NCBI RefSeq assembly: GCF_018866245.1
Contig: NZ_CP076458.1
Span: 1,736,001 to 1,800,000 of the forward strand
Direction of reading: 5' to 3'
Origin: Novisyntrophococcus fermenticellae
Lineage (GTDB): Bacteria; Bacillota; Clostridia; Lachnospirales; Lachnospiraceae
DNA: 64,000 bases
The notes beneath the pieces are model-generated. The model saw only the letters and a list, made by a program, of their open reading frames with translations, did not search any database and was not told where the DNA came from. Made by a program: the position numbers and the translations under genes. Shown here one piece after another: positions 44,955 through 53,850 of the stretch (its first letter is position 1; each line of letters begins with the position of its first letter).

Positions 44955-44983
44955 ATTATAGAGCCGGAATACCTCCATTACAA
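44955..44983 (-). promoter_or_regulatory. Promoter of the DUF6323/DUF6179-like pair
   Basis: TTGTAA (44983-44978) and TATAAT (44960-44955) on the minus strand are 17 nt apart, about 30 nt upstream of the start codon. Confidence 0.72.
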
Positions 44984-45034
44984 GTCTTTAAAAGAGGAAA
45001 ATTCTGTGGTATAATATTATTAAGCAAAGGGAAG

Positions 45035-45077
45035 AAAAAGAGGAATGGACATTTTACACATGACCATTCCTCTTTTT
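45035..45077 (-). terminator. Terminator of the PLC-like gene
   Basis: AAAAAGAGGAATGG (45035-45048) and CCATTCCTCTTTTT (45064-45077) form a perfect 14-bp stem that overlaps the stop codon. The arm ends in TTTTT on the minus strand. Confidence 0.88.
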
Positions 45078-45865
45078 CAGCAAAAATTCCTATGATATCT
45101 TCCTGATAGTTTTGCTCCCTGTGACAGATAGTCTGCCAGATTCTCCAACAGATCCGGGGCTTCATCTAAGGTGTTTTCGTATAACAGAAGCAGATTTTCT
45201 ACCGCAGACTTTGCTCCCGGATCCACCTTTTTCCTTAACACCTGATCAGAAATTGCGACCTCAACTCCCATAGCTTTCATTCCCAGCAAAAGCCCGTTTC
45301 TTAAAAGGACGTGCTGTTGATTCAGAAGATTTGAATAAAGCTTCATCCCTTTTAACGCTTCAACTAAATCCTCCAGTGCTATGTTGGGGTAACACCTCAG
45401 AATAACCTTGTTGCCGGGAGTCACGGGGCAAATTCCCGCAGAACGGTCATAGGTAAATGGATTTTTATGGTCCTTTAAAAGAAACACTCTGTCTAACTCT
45501 GCCTCCTGTTTTGCATGCGTCACACCGATTTGCTCTGCATACTCGTTAATATATGGGTGGCAGGCGGAATCTAAAAGAAAATGACAGGCAAACCCCATAA
45601 GGTAAGCCATCAAACCACCTTCCGGTCTCTTTTGATATTGGCTTCTGCATCTAATTAGAAACTCATCCGCATTTCTTTCATGAATTTTATGTCCCATACT
45701 GACAATTGGATTTGTATATAATGGATGATAAAAATAAAAAATATCCGGTCCCTGAAGCCCCGTCAGATAAAGCTTCTTCTCCTTGCGAATCACTTTTTTC
45801 AGATCACCTGAAAGATGCCGGTACACATCTTTTCCGAACCGGTCATGTGTATAAGTTGCAGGCAT
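45077..45865 (-). CDS. Zinc-dependent phospholipase C-like protein
   Basis: The 262-residue protein has the pattern of the Zn-dependent PLC-like family: an N-terminal TYTHDRFG, LTGLQGPDIFYFYHP, GHKIHERNADEFL and GFACHFLLDSACHPYI with several His and Asp metal ligands. It has no signal peptide, unlike secreted PLC, so its substrate may be intracellular. It is the last gene of the scpAB transcript, 11 nt after scpB. Function beyond metal-dependent hydrolase is not certain. Confidence 0.82.
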   Translation of the reverse strand: MPATYTHDRFGKDVYRHLSGDLKKVIRKEKKLYLTGLQGPDIFYFYHPLYTNPIVSMGHKIHERNADEFLIRCRSQYQKRPEGGLMAYLMGFACHFLLDSACHPYINEYAEQIGVTHAKQEAELDRVFLLKDHKNPFTYDRSAGICPVTPGNKVILRCYPNIALEDLVEALKGMKLYSNLLNQQHVLLRNGLLLGMKAMGVEVAISDQVLRKKVDPGAKSAVENLLLLYENTLDEAPDLLENLADYLSQGAKLSGRYHRNFC

Positions 45866-45876
45866 ATAAGCACCTC

Positions 45877-46455
45877 CTATATATCCACTTTGATTTGAAT
45901 CTCCTCTTCCGCTTCCGCTTTGAAATCCTCCAGCTTGACTGGGCTGATTACGGGAAGGTTATCTGTAGAATCCACGCCAAAGCTTCTTAAAAACTCTTCC
46001 GTCGTACCAAATAATATAGGGCGCCCCGGCGCATCCAGTCTGCCTAATTCCTGAACCAGATTATATTCTATTAGTTTATTCACCGCATGATCGCTCTTAA
46101 CTCCGCGGATTTTCTCTATCTCTGCTTTTGTAACAGGCTGCTTATAAGCGATTATGGACAGTGTTTCCATCATAACGTCACTGAGTACCGCCTGCTTTGG
46201 CTGCAATGCCACATTGACCAGATAATCATAGTATTCCTTTTTTGTGCACATCTGATACACATCTTCCAGCTCTATAATTTTAATTCCCCGGTCTTCGGCT
46301 TCGTAATTCATCATCATCTGGTGTAATATCCGCTTTGTAGTATTTACATCACAGTTAATTGCCCTGGCAATTTTGTCCACCTCCACAGAATCACCCATGG
46401 AAAACAGGATAGCTTCGATTGCCGCTTCCAAATGTTTCACATCATTCGTATTCAT
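45877..46455 (-). CDS. scpB: Segregation and condensation protein B
   Basis: The 192-residue protein has two winged-helix domains; EAAIEAILFSMGDSVEVDKIA near the N-terminus and LSIIAYKQPVTKAEIEKIRG in the second domain are the ScpB hallmarks. It binds ScpA as a dimer in the SMC-ScpAB condensin. The start overlaps the scpA end by 14 nt. Confidence 0.96.
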   Translation of the reverse strand: MNTNDVKHLEAAIEAILFSMGDSVEVDKIARAINCDVNTTKRILHQMMMNYEAEDRGIKIIELEDVYQMCTKKEYYDYLVNVALQPKQAVLSDVMMETLSIIAYKQPVTKAEIEKIRGVKSDHAVNKLIEYNLVQELGRLDAPGRPILFGTTEEFLRSFGVDSTDNLPVISPVKLEDFKAEAEEEIQIKVDI

Positions 46456-47239
46456 CTTCAGCTTCCTCCGTATACGCTTCTACAGTGGCATCTTCGGCTT
46501 CCAACGACTCAATCTGAATATCCCCAAAAATCTCTTCCTGAGAAATCTGTATCTTTCCGGTTTTCATCAGTTCCAGAACAGCCAGAAATGTAACAATTAT
46601 CTGGAATTTACTGCATTGCTGCTCCAGCAGATTTTTAAAACTGAACTTTCGGTTTTTAACCGCATACCGTTCTACGTATGTCATCTTTTCCGGTAAAGAA
46701 ATCTCCTCTTTTTCTATCTGACCAAATTTACTTCGAATCGGGTCAATCTTATCTTCCTGCCTTTTCAGTATCGATTCAAAGATTTTATGCAGCTTGTCCA
46801 GTGTTATTCCGTTCAGAAGCTCCTGCGGGTCTACAGGTACCTTGTATTGCTTAACCTCTTTTGGCAGTGTCGGCTCCTTGTAGATGCTCCTGGATGCTTC
46901 AGCCATTCGGTCCCTGAGTTCATAGGACATGTACTTATACATCTTATATTCCAGAAGCTGACGGACAAGTTCATCCCTTGGATCCTCTTCCTCTCCATCC
47001 TCATTTATCTCCTTGGGAAGCAGCATCCTGCACTTGATATCAATTAATGTAGCCGCCATAACCATAAATTCACTGACTACATCCAAATCTTCATGATCCA
47101 TCTGCTGTACATATTCCAGATATTGATCTGTGATCTCCACAATCGGAATATCGTAGATATCAATTTTATTCTTTTCAATCAGATGCATCAGTAAATCCAA
47201 CGGCCCTTCAAAAACCGGCAGTTTCACAGGAATTCCCAT
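46442..47239 (-). CDS. scpA: Segregation and condensation protein A
   Basis: The 265-residue kleisin begins with the conserved PVKLPVFEGPLDLLMHLIEK and continues KIDIYDIPIVEITDQYLEY; the C-terminal winged helix binds the SMC ATPase head. I chose the ATG at 47239, which has AAAGGA upstream, over an in-frame TTG at 47263. With ScpB and Smc it compacts and segregates the chromosome. Confidence 0.96.
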   Translation of the reverse strand: MGIPVKLPVFEGPLDLLMHLIEKNKIDIYDIPIVEITDQYLEYVQQMDHEDLDVVSEFMVMAATLIDIKCRMLLPKEINEDGEEEDPRDELVRQLLEYKMYKYMSYELRDRMAEASRSIYKEPTLPKEVKQYKVPVDPQELLNGITLDKLHKIFESILKRQEDKIDPIRSKFGQIEKEEISLPEKMTYVERYAVKNRKFSFKNLLEQQCSKFQIIVTFLAVLELMKTGKIQISQEEIFGDIQIESLEAEDATVEAYTEEAEDEYE

Positions 47240-47311
47240 GTCGCTTTTATTCCTTTCCGTCAATGACCAGACTGTACCTAAATTCTAACTTTTTCACACG
47301 AAATTTGCAAG

Positions 47312-48127
47312 TCATTTCCCGATAAATTGAATTTCAAGCGTCACCAGTTCTCTGGGGTTGAAAAATCTAAGCGGTATCGTATGTTCTCCAAGCCCGGCAC
47401 TGACTATCATTGTTCTTCCATAAGCGTCGTCAAATCTTCCATGACAGTACTTATAAATCAAATTAAAATTGGGGCTGATTAATCCATAATGCTCTCCAAA
47501 GCGTATCACTCCGCCATGGCAGTGCCCCGATAATGCCAAATCTGCGCCCCAGTTTAAATATGTCTCTCTGTATTCCGGATTATGTGCCAATAATATATGA
47601 TAATCATTCGGATCCGGCTGTCCGAATATCTGGTTCAGTTCAAAGACAGGCATATCTGCTTTGCTATAACGTTGATAGTACTTTTTGTCGGCTTCAAATC
47701 CGTGGATAGCCACGGGGATTCCCCGAACATTAATCCTGGCTGTCTGATTGATCAGATAATAAACACCGGCTTCCTTTATTGCCTCTGAAAATCGCTCATA
47801 CATATCCCCATATATATCCGGGTAGATTCGAAGCCGGTACTCATGATTCCCATTGGCATAATATACAGGATATCTGCCGGCCACATTCTTTATAAAATCT
47901 ATTGCAACATCCATAGGATAACCCGGTTTCCCTACCAAAGTATCGCCCCCAATTAGAACAGCATCCGGATTCTGCAGCTCTATAGCACGAATAAGCTCCT
48001 GATTCTTATTTCCTATAGACACATTGTGTAAATCGCTCACAAAAACGAACCGCAGGCGGGCAGCCTGAGGTTCGGTCGATAAACGTTTTGTCAATTGGTA
48101 TGTTGTAGTCATAAACTTTTTTCTCAT
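47312..48127 (-). CDS. Metallophosphoesterase (YkuE-like)
   Basis: The 271-residue protein has the five calcineurin-like motifs: FVSDLHN, GGDTLVG, NGNHEYR, LLAHNPE and SGHCHGGV. It lacks the long N-terminal membrane region of some relatives. The start may be the ATG at 48127 or one five codons later. The substrate is unknown; YkuE-type proteins act at the envelope in Bacillus. It follows the dlt-like operon by 37 nt and precedes scpA by 72 nt. Confidence 0.88.
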   Translation of the reverse strand: MRKKFMTTTYQLTKRLSTEPQAARLRFVFVSDLHNVSIGNKNQELIRAIELQNPDAVLIGGDTLVGKPGYPMDVAIDFIKNVAGRYPVYYANGNHEYRLRIYPDIYGDMYERFSEAIKEAGVYYLINQTARINVRGIPVAIHGFEADKKYYQRYSKADMPVFELNQIFGQPDPNDYHILLAHNPEYRETYLNWGADLALSGHCHGGVIRFGEHYGLISPNFNLIYKYCHGRFDDAYGRTMIVSAGLGEHTIPLRFFNPRELVTLEIQFIGK

Positions 48128-48133
48128 AACGAT

Positions 48134-48162
48134 ATCATACTATATTTATAGCCGGACTGCAA
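48134..48162 (-). promoter_or_regulatory. Possible promoter upstream of the metallophosphoesterase gene
   Basis: TTGCAG (48162-48157) and TATGAT (48139-48134) on the minus strand are 17 nt apart. The start site would lie almost at the first ATG, so it fits only if the second ATG is used. Confidence 0.35.
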
Positions 48163-48164
48163 CA

Positions 48165-49136
48165 TTATTTACACAGCAAGTCCCTGGCGAGGCATCTGGA
48201 GAACCCTTCTGCCGTATCTCCATACATATGCCCCTCCTGATCTGCAAAATCATCGATGCCGCGGCTGTATCCTTCATCCTCCTTCAAATTATAATTGAGA
48301 TAGATTAAGTCTTTATCCGCCAGATACCCTTTCAAATATTCATATGCCATCTTATAATTTTCGGGATAGAGGGCACAGGTTTCTTCCGGTACAGGTGTAA
48401 CCACTACTGTGAGTTGAATCTTCTGCTCTTTACAGTAGTCATACAACTTTTCAAACCATTCCACATTTCTCGGATTCAGATTATCATCCTGCCAGAGATT
48501 CAGCGGATCCACAGGTGCCTTCTCTGTCTCCACACGGTTTCGCTTTATAAATCCGTCCTTTCTGCAGGTCTGCGCCGCACTATCAAAAGGAGCAAAAGAA
48601 TGATTTTTGTATTCATCCGACTGCTTTCGCTTTATGATTTCTCCCATATTCTTTACCTGATTACGATAAAAATACCAGGGAAAGAAGGTTGATCGGAAAT
48701 CCCCGTCCAGAAGCTTATCCTTCCAATAATAAAGTTTTAGTCCCGATACGGGGAACTCTTTTAGATATGAAATGTACTGACCATTTTGTCCGTCGCCTGT
48801 CACCCAGTAACCGGGATCCAGTTCATAAATCACACGTTTTATATCATGTACTCTGTCAGCCTCTTTTACAAGATAGTAAGAATCTATTGTGTATTCTCCA
48901 CCCTGACAGGAGTTAAAAGTTTTTGTTCCCATGACTTCATCAAGAACCGCCGGATCAATTCCACATTTCCCATGCGATGTACCGACAATAAGCTGATTTA
49001 CCTTGTCCGCCTCCATGTGATACATCTCGGCTTTCGAATATGTATAAGGATACAGTGCATAGTCCAGTGCTCCATTAATCAAAATCACCAGCATCAGAAA
49101 AACACCTGCTTTCAGTATCCGTCTAAAATTGCGCAT
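48165..49136 (-). CDS. DltD-like SGNH membrane-anchored protein
   Basis: This protein of about 323 residues has an N-terminal membrane anchor (AGVFLMLVILINGALDYALY). An SGNH-type nucleophile motif follows (QLIVGTSHGKCGIDPAVL), and the C-terminal Asp-x-x-x-His pair is in FADQEGHMYGDTAEGFSR. DltD-like proteins work outside the membrane with the DltB-type acyltransferase. I chose ATG 49136 because AGGAGG lies 8 nt upstream; it overlaps the MBOAT gene by 14 nt. Sequence similarity to true DltD appears low, so the acceptor may differ from teichoic acid. Confidence 0.8.
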   Translation of the reverse strand: MRNFRRILKAGVFLMLVILINGALDYALYPYTYSKAEMYHMEADKVNQLIVGTSHGKCGIDPAVLDEVMGTKTFNSCQGGEYTIDSYYLVKEADRVHDIKRVIYELDPGYWVTGDGQNGQYISYLKEFPVSGLKLYYWKDKLLDGDFRSTFFPWYFYRNQVKNMGEIIKRKQSDEYKNHSFAPFDSAAQTCRKDGFIKRNRVETEKAPVDPLNLWQDDNLNPRNVEWFEKLYDYCKEQKIQLTVVVTPVPEETCALYPENYKMAYEYLKGYLADKDLIYLNYNLKEDEGYSRGIDDFADQEGHMYGDTAEGFSRCLARDLLCK

Positions 49137-50631
49137 AGATAAAACCTCCTGATGACAAGGGCATCTGACCCATGACACTCAAAGAAAACAGCAATGCCAG
49201 GTAGACTGCCATCTTAACAACCAAAGGCTTTTGGGACAAGGACTCCCTAATCTGTATCCCCCGCTCCTGAAGAATGCTGACAACAAACAAAACCATACAG
49301 CCAAATAACAGTATGGCCAGAATCAGTTTCGTGTAAGTATTTCCACCTGCAGTGGTTTGAATCCCGGTCAACATAGACCAGTCTGTTCTTGTAAGAGCAT
49401 TCTTAAACATAGTAAGCGCCTGGCCCACTGTATCCGCACGGTCAAAGAACCAGCTGATGTTTACGAGAAGGAACGTCCTGAGTATCTGAAGCATCACAAA
49501 CCAGGGTGCCTTGTCATCAATATGGAGTTTCTTTTTCCAGCTTCTGAATTGTCTGGTCAGTAACCCGCTTACGCCTATGATCAGACCATTATAAAGTCCA
49601 TATGCAATGAATTTCCAGGCCGCACCATGCCAGATTCCCACCAACAGGAATACCACGATATTAGCGATACAGATAGGCAGTGTTCTGCCCAGCTGCTTTC
49701 CGAATTTCTTCTTCGCATACCTCCCAAACCTTCCCATAGCTTTGGACAGGGAAAATGGGTAGAATACATAGTCCTTCATCCATGTGCCGAGTGTGATATG
49801 CCACCTGTGCCAGAAATCTGTAATTGAACGCGCAAAATAAGGGCGCTTAAAGTTCTCGTCCATCTGAATTCCAAAAAGGTTTGCCACGCCCATAACCACA
49901 TCCATACCCCCGGAAAAATCCCCGTAGAGCTGGACGGAATACAGCAATACACCGGCTATAGAAAGACCCTGATATGTTTGATAATCATCAAATATTGCAT
50001 TTACAAAGAGTGCTGCATTGTCTGCCAGAACCATTTTCTTAAAAAACCCCCATAGCATCAGCTGACAGGCCCGCTCCATCCTGTTCCAGTCGAAACTATG
50101 GCCTTCATAAAGCTGACTGGCCATGCGGTTATAACGCCCAATTGGACCCTGCATGATTTGTGGAAAAAAAGATACAAACAAGGCGAAACGAAATGGATTT
50201 TTCTCCGCATGAAACCGTCCCCAGTAGACGTCCATCAGGTATCCCATGGACTGAAACGTATAAAAGGATATCCCAAGTGGCAGGAGGAAGTTTACAAATG
50301 GAAACTCTATTCCTGAAATATGATTGACGCTCGTTATAATCAGATTTGTATACTTCAATATTCCCAACATTCCGAAATTGAGAAATAATCCCAGAATCAG
50401 AATTCTCTTCCCTGCCTTTTTATTTTTCCTCTTCTTATCAATCAGACGGGCTGCGCCATAAGTGGTCGCCGTGGTAAACAGCAGAAACACCACCAGCTTT
50501 ACACCGGATGCCATGTAATATATATAGCTGAAGAGAAGGAGCCATATCCATTGAAACTTCCTGGGAATCAGGTAATACCCGGCAACAGATGTCAGTAGAA
50601 ACAGCAGAAATTTCACAGATGTAAGTGCCAT
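49123..50631 (-). CDS. MBOAT-family acyltransferase (DltB-like)
   Basis: The 502-residue protein has about eleven membrane segments. Its MBOAT core is YGDFSGGMDVVMGVANLFGI, then SITDFWHRWHITLGTWMKDY and VGIWHGAAWKFIAYGLYNG with the conserved active-site histidine. In the Dlt system and in alginate acetylation this family passes an acyl group across the membrane to an extracellular acceptor. Here the acyl donor is likely the small carrier protein encoded 9 nt upstream. Confidence 0.92.
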   Translation of the reverse strand: MALTSVKFLLFLLTSVAGYYLIPRKFQWIWLLLFSYIYYMASGVKLVVFLLFTTATTYGAARLIDKKRKNKKAGKRILILGLFLNFGMLGILKYTNLIITSVNHISGIEFPFVNFLLPLGISFYTFQSMGYLMDVYWGRFHAEKNPFRFALFVSFFPQIMQGPIGRYNRMASQLYEGHSFDWNRMERACQLMLWGFFKKMVLADNAALFVNAIFDDYQTYQGLSIAGVLLYSVQLYGDFSGGMDVVMGVANLFGIQMDENFKRPYFARSITDFWHRWHITLGTWMKDYVFYPFSLSKAMGRFGRYAKKKFGKQLGRTLPICIANIVVFLLVGIWHGAAWKFIAYGLYNGLIIGVSGLLTRQFRSWKKKLHIDDKAPWFVMLQILRTFLLVNISWFFDRADTVGQALTMFKNALTRTDWSMLTGIQTTAGGNTYTKLILAILLFGCMVLFVVSILQERGIQIRESLSQKPLVVKMAVYLALLFSLSVMGQMPLSSGGFIYAQF

Positions 50632-50640
50632 ACACTCTCT

Positions 50641-50868
50641 TTACTCCTCCTTTAGGCGCAAAACCATGGACCAGAGTGCTTTTGCCGAATTGAAATTCTC
50701 AGGAACAATCTCAGCAGGGGTCACAGATACACCGAATTCATCCTCCAGCTCTCCTACAATCGTCAATATTGCGAAGGAGTCCAAAAGTCCATCATCGATT
50801 AATGTTTCACAGCCTTCAAAGTCCACATCCGGTACAACATCTTCTAAAATCTCAAGTAATTTTTCCAT
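50641..50868 (-). CDS. Small acyl/aminoacyl carrier protein (DltC-like)
   Basis: The 75-residue acidic protein has a phosphopantetheine site GLLDSFAILTIVGELEDEFG with serine 31. This resembles DltC (LLDS) more than the fatty-acid ACP at 21884 (GADSLD). It should carry the residue activated by the adenylating enzyme encoded two genes upstream. It lies 9 nt before the MBOAT gene and 40 nt after the decarboxylase gene. Confidence 0.9.
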   Translation of the reverse strand: MEKLLEILEDVVPDVDFEGCETLIDDGLLDSFAILTIVGELEDEFGVSVTPAEIVPENFNSAKALWSMVLRLKEE

Positions 50869-50908
50869 AATAATTATTTTCCTCTCTCATTCCTGATATA
50901 TATTGCTA

Positions 50909-52108
50909 TCACCTTTTGACCCTGGAATCATAATTAAAAAAATTGGTCTCTATACGGTCTCTGGCCAGTCTAAGCCCCTTTGCCTCATCATAATATAAAA
51001 CTTTTGGAAGATCCCTGCTTAAAAACAAAGCCATACATTCGGTAACAGAATATGCACCGGCATTTTCAAATACCAGGGTGTCTCCAACCGACGCATCATG
51101 CAGCGGAAGCTTCTTTACAATTATGTCATTGAGTGTACACAGGGATCCACAGATATTCCAGGCGGTATCTTTTTCAGTAACCGGCTGAAACACAGATTTC
51201 TTTATCTGGCGGTATGCAGGAATCTTCATTGCCATAGTCTGTCCAAAATAATTAACCTGATGAATACCACCATCCACGATGCAAAATCCCATATCATTAT
51301 TTATCTTCTGATCCACAATGCTGGTCAGATATCTTCCACAGGAGGCAGCCAGATATCTACCCAACTCCAGATTTATCTTTTTTTCAAAATGTACTTTGGG
51401 CAATAAAGCAGCAAATTCCCTTAGCAGCTTAAATTCATCCGTCTTGGTATCCTTAGGAAAGTACTCAACATAAAGTCCCGGGCCAAATTCCAGCACTTCC
51501 GCTTCATATCCATACTTTTCCAGGTCACATATCAGACGGTCCATGTACATAAGCTCTTCTTCCAGTACCTCTATCCTTTTTTTCTGTGTTCCTGAAAAAT
51601 ACTGTAATCCGAGAAAATCCAGTGCCGGATAACTGCTTCGTTTCTCAATAATCCTTCTTATAAGTTCTTCGCTCAAACCAAATTGGTTTCCACTGGTGAC
51701 TCTTAAAAGAACAGGAAGCTTCCTTTGAAAATCCTTCCCTGCTTTTTGCAAATTATCCAGCTGCAGCAGCGATTCTACTGTATATGTGACCTGTTCTCCA
51801 TACTGCTTTGCTATATACCGGATATCCTTTTCTTCTTTATTGACACCGGATAATACTACTTGTTTCACAGGGACTCCCGCCCGTTCACAGATTGCAAATT
51901 CCCCGGGAGAACAGACCTCCAGGTCATTCACCCATTCAGAAGCTGCCTTTACCAGAAATGGATTTGCCTTCATAGCATAGCAAATCTGTGCTCTTTTTCC
52001 AAGTATTTTTTGTACCTCTTTCAGTCTGTCCCGGAACCGATCCAGGTCAAAGATATAGCAGGGAGTCCCAAACTTTTCAACCGATTCCTGATAAATACCC
52101 ACATCCAT
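50909..52108 (-). CDS. LysA-fold PLP-dependent decarboxylase within the dlt-like operon
   Basis: The 399-residue protein is a fold-type III PLP enzyme of the diaminopimelate/ornithine decarboxylase group. The PLP lysine is K47 in ICYAMKANP, the phosphate-binding and dimer segments include EFGPGLYVEYFP and NLELGRYLAASCG, and the active-site Cys/Asp pair lies in ICGSLCTLND. It has no NRPS or racemase-specific features. It lies 2 nt after the ligase and 40 nt before the carrier, so it should act on the same substrate. Relatives such as BtrK decarboxylate amino acids held on a carrier protein; whether this one does is inference. A normal lysA role is unlikely here. Confidence 0.85.
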   Translation of the reverse strand: MDVGIYQESVEKFGTPCYIFDLDRFRDRLKEVQKILGKRAQICYAMKANPFLVKAASEWVNDLEVCSPGEFAICERAGVPVKQVVLSGVNKEEKDIRYIAKQYGEQVTYTVESLLQLDNLQKAGKDFQRKLPVLLRVTSGNQFGLSEELIRRIIEKRSSYPALDFLGLQYFSGTQKKRIEVLEEELMYMDRLICDLEKYGYEAEVLEFGPGLYVEYFPKDTKTDEFKLLREFAALLPKVHFEKKINLELGRYLAASCGRYLTSIVDQKINNDMGFCIVDGGIHQVNYFGQTMAMKIPAYRQIKKSVFQPVTEKDTAWNICGSLCTLNDIIVKKLPLHDASVGDTLVFENAGAYSVTECMALFLSRDLPKVLYYDEAKGLRLARDRIETNFFNYDSRVKR

Positions 52109-52110
52109 AA

Positions 52111-53628
52111 TCAGTTTTCCCCCTTATAAATCGCCATCAGCATCTTTCTGTCAATTTTTCCATTCTTCGTCAAAGGAAGCTTGTCCACTGCATAATAACG
52201 GTTCGGCAGCATATAGGCCGGCAGTATCTCCCGCAATCGCTTCTGAATCTGTCTCTTATCGACAGCGCCTTCATAATACAGCAGAATCTTACTGTGCTTA
52301 TCATCATAGAGGCAACAGGAACGGATAATCTGCTCCACCTGGTCCATGGCATTCTCAATTTCACCCAGTTCAATACGGTGCCCCAAATGCTTAATCTGAA
52401 AATCTTTTCTGGACAGGAAGTATAATTCCCCGTTCTCGTTATATAAGCCCAGATCTCCGGTTCGGTAGATAATCTCAGGATAAAAAGGATTGCATGGATT
52501 TTGTACAAATGCTTGCCTGGTCTGTTCCGGATTATTGAAATATCCAAGAGCCAGTGTGGTTCCTGATACACAGATTTCTCCCTGCTTTCCCGGGTCTGTT
52601 ACCACGTTATCGGTTTCATCCAGAAGAAACACCTTCTCATTCGGAAAGGCTCTTCCGATCGGCAGCACCTCACCGGGCAGAAATTCTCTTTCAATAATAT
52701 AATACGTACAGTTACAGGTGATTTCAGTAGGACCATAAAGATTCACATACATGGCATCCGGTATGGCCTGTCTCCAGAGATTTAAGTGCTTCACCGGCAT
52801 CACTTCTCCGCTGAACATGACTTTCCCAATCCTGGACGGTATCTTATATACAAATCCTTTCAGCGTGGTGATGATGCACAATGCCGAAACGGCCCAGATC
52901 AGAGTGGTCACCTTACGTTCACACAAAAAATCTATTAGCCTGACAGGAAATGAAAAATACTGTTTTGGTATTATTTCCATAGTAGCCCCCACCATTAAAG
53001 TGGAATAGATATCCTTTACCGAAACATCAAAATCCCAGGGAGCCTGATTTCCGATGACATCCTCAGATGTTATTCCAAAAATATCCGTAAAGTATGTAAT
53101 AAAATCTATTACACTGCGGTGGCTCACCACCACACCCTTGGGTATCCCCGTGGAACCTGAAGTGAAGATTCCGTACAGCGGATCGATGTCTAAAGTATGA
53201 TTCCGGATTTCCGCCAGCTTTTTTTCATCGATTTCTCCCTTCTCCAATTCTTGCAGATCATATACAGACCCATCGAATAAAAGTCCCTCTCTGTCTCCGT
53301 CATAATCTTTGGAAGTAATTAAAACGCCCGCATCTAAAGTATCAAGTATCTGATGCAGCCTTGCCTTCGGCTGCTTTGTATCCAGTAAAACGTAAAAACA
53401 GCCCGCATACACAATTCCCAGGAACAGGCAGATCGTATCCACGCTCTTATCCATGAATACAGGCACCGGCTGGCCCGGCTTCACATATCTGGACAATTTT
53501 GATCCGATTTTTCTTGATTTCTCCAATAATTCGCTATATGTACAGGACGTATCAACATCCGCAAATGCTGTTTTATCCGAAAATTTCTCTTTGGACTGTT
53601 CCAGGTAATCCAGTATGCTCCTGTTCAT
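52111..53628 (-). CDS. DltA-like amino acid adenylating enzyme
   Basis: The 505-residue protein has the full set of adenylation motifs: GIFTSGSTGIPKGVVVSH (A3), NQAPWDFDVSVKDIYSTL (A4, very close to DltA), NLYGPTE (A5), YRTGDLG (A7), GHRIELGEIE (A8) and KNGKIDRK (A10). The length is that of a stand-alone DltA (about 505). The segment that reads FCGE in the DltA I recall from Bacillus reads FSGE here, at the place tied to D-alanine choice, so the substrate may not be D-alanine. It is the first gene of the operon and would load the carrier encoded at 50641. Confidence 0.88.
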   Translation of the reverse strand: MNRSILDYLEQSKEKFSDKTAFADVDTSCTYSELLEKSRKIGSKLSRYVKPGQPVPVFMDKSVDTICLFLGIVYAGCFYVLLDTKQPKARLHQILDTLDAGVLITSKDYDGDREGLLFDGSVYDLQELEKGEIDEKKLAEIRNHTLDIDPLYGIFTSGSTGIPKGVVVSHRSVIDFITYFTDIFGITSEDVIGNQAPWDFDVSVKDIYSTLMVGATMEIIPKQYFSFPVRLIDFLCERKVTTLIWAVSALCIITTLKGFVYKIPSRIGKVMFSGEVMPVKHLNLWRQAIPDAMYVNLYGPTEITCNCTYYIIEREFLPGEVLPIGRAFPNEKVFLLDETDNVVTDPGKQGEICVSGTTLALGYFNNPEQTRQAFVQNPCNPFYPEIIYRTGDLGLYNENGELYFLSRKDFQIKHLGHRIELGEIENAMDQVEQIIRSCCLYDDKHSKILLYYEGAVDKRQIQKRLREILPAYMLPNRYYAVDKLPLTKNGKIDRKMLMAIYKGEN

Positions 53629-53776
53629 CCAAACACACTCCTTTTATATGTATTTCTATCCTCTTAGCAGTAAGTAACAAACTTGATTATAGCAAATATT
53701 TTTAATGATATTCAGTTTTATTTCTTACTTTTTCCTTACATTAGAAAGTCAGGTCAGTCAAAAATCAAATAACAAA

Positions 53777-53825
53777 AGGTGTACCAATGACTTCATATAA
53801 AGTATATGAAGTCATTGGTACACCT
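53777..53825 (-). terminator. Terminator of the D,D-carboxypeptidase gene (perfect 23-bp stem)
   Basis: Arms at 53777-53799 and 53803-53825 are perfectly complementary around a 3-nt loop. On the minus strand the hairpin is followed by TTTGTTATTTGATTTTT. The size matches repeat copy A but the sequence is different. Confidence 0.85.
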
Positions 53826-53850
53826 ATGCAAACTGTTATTCACTTTAAGT

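Noticed and set aside
45004..45034. Plus-strand promoter with TATAAT near 45010
   Set aside because: It would lead straight into the terminator of the PLC-like gene and no plus-strand gene follows; probably a chance AT-rich match.
50909..52108. Assignment of the PLP gene as lysA or as an alanine racemase
   Set aside because: The fold fits both loosely, but the Cys/Asp decarboxylase motif argues against a racemase, and the position inside a ligase-carrier-MBOAT operon argues against ordinary lysine synthesis.
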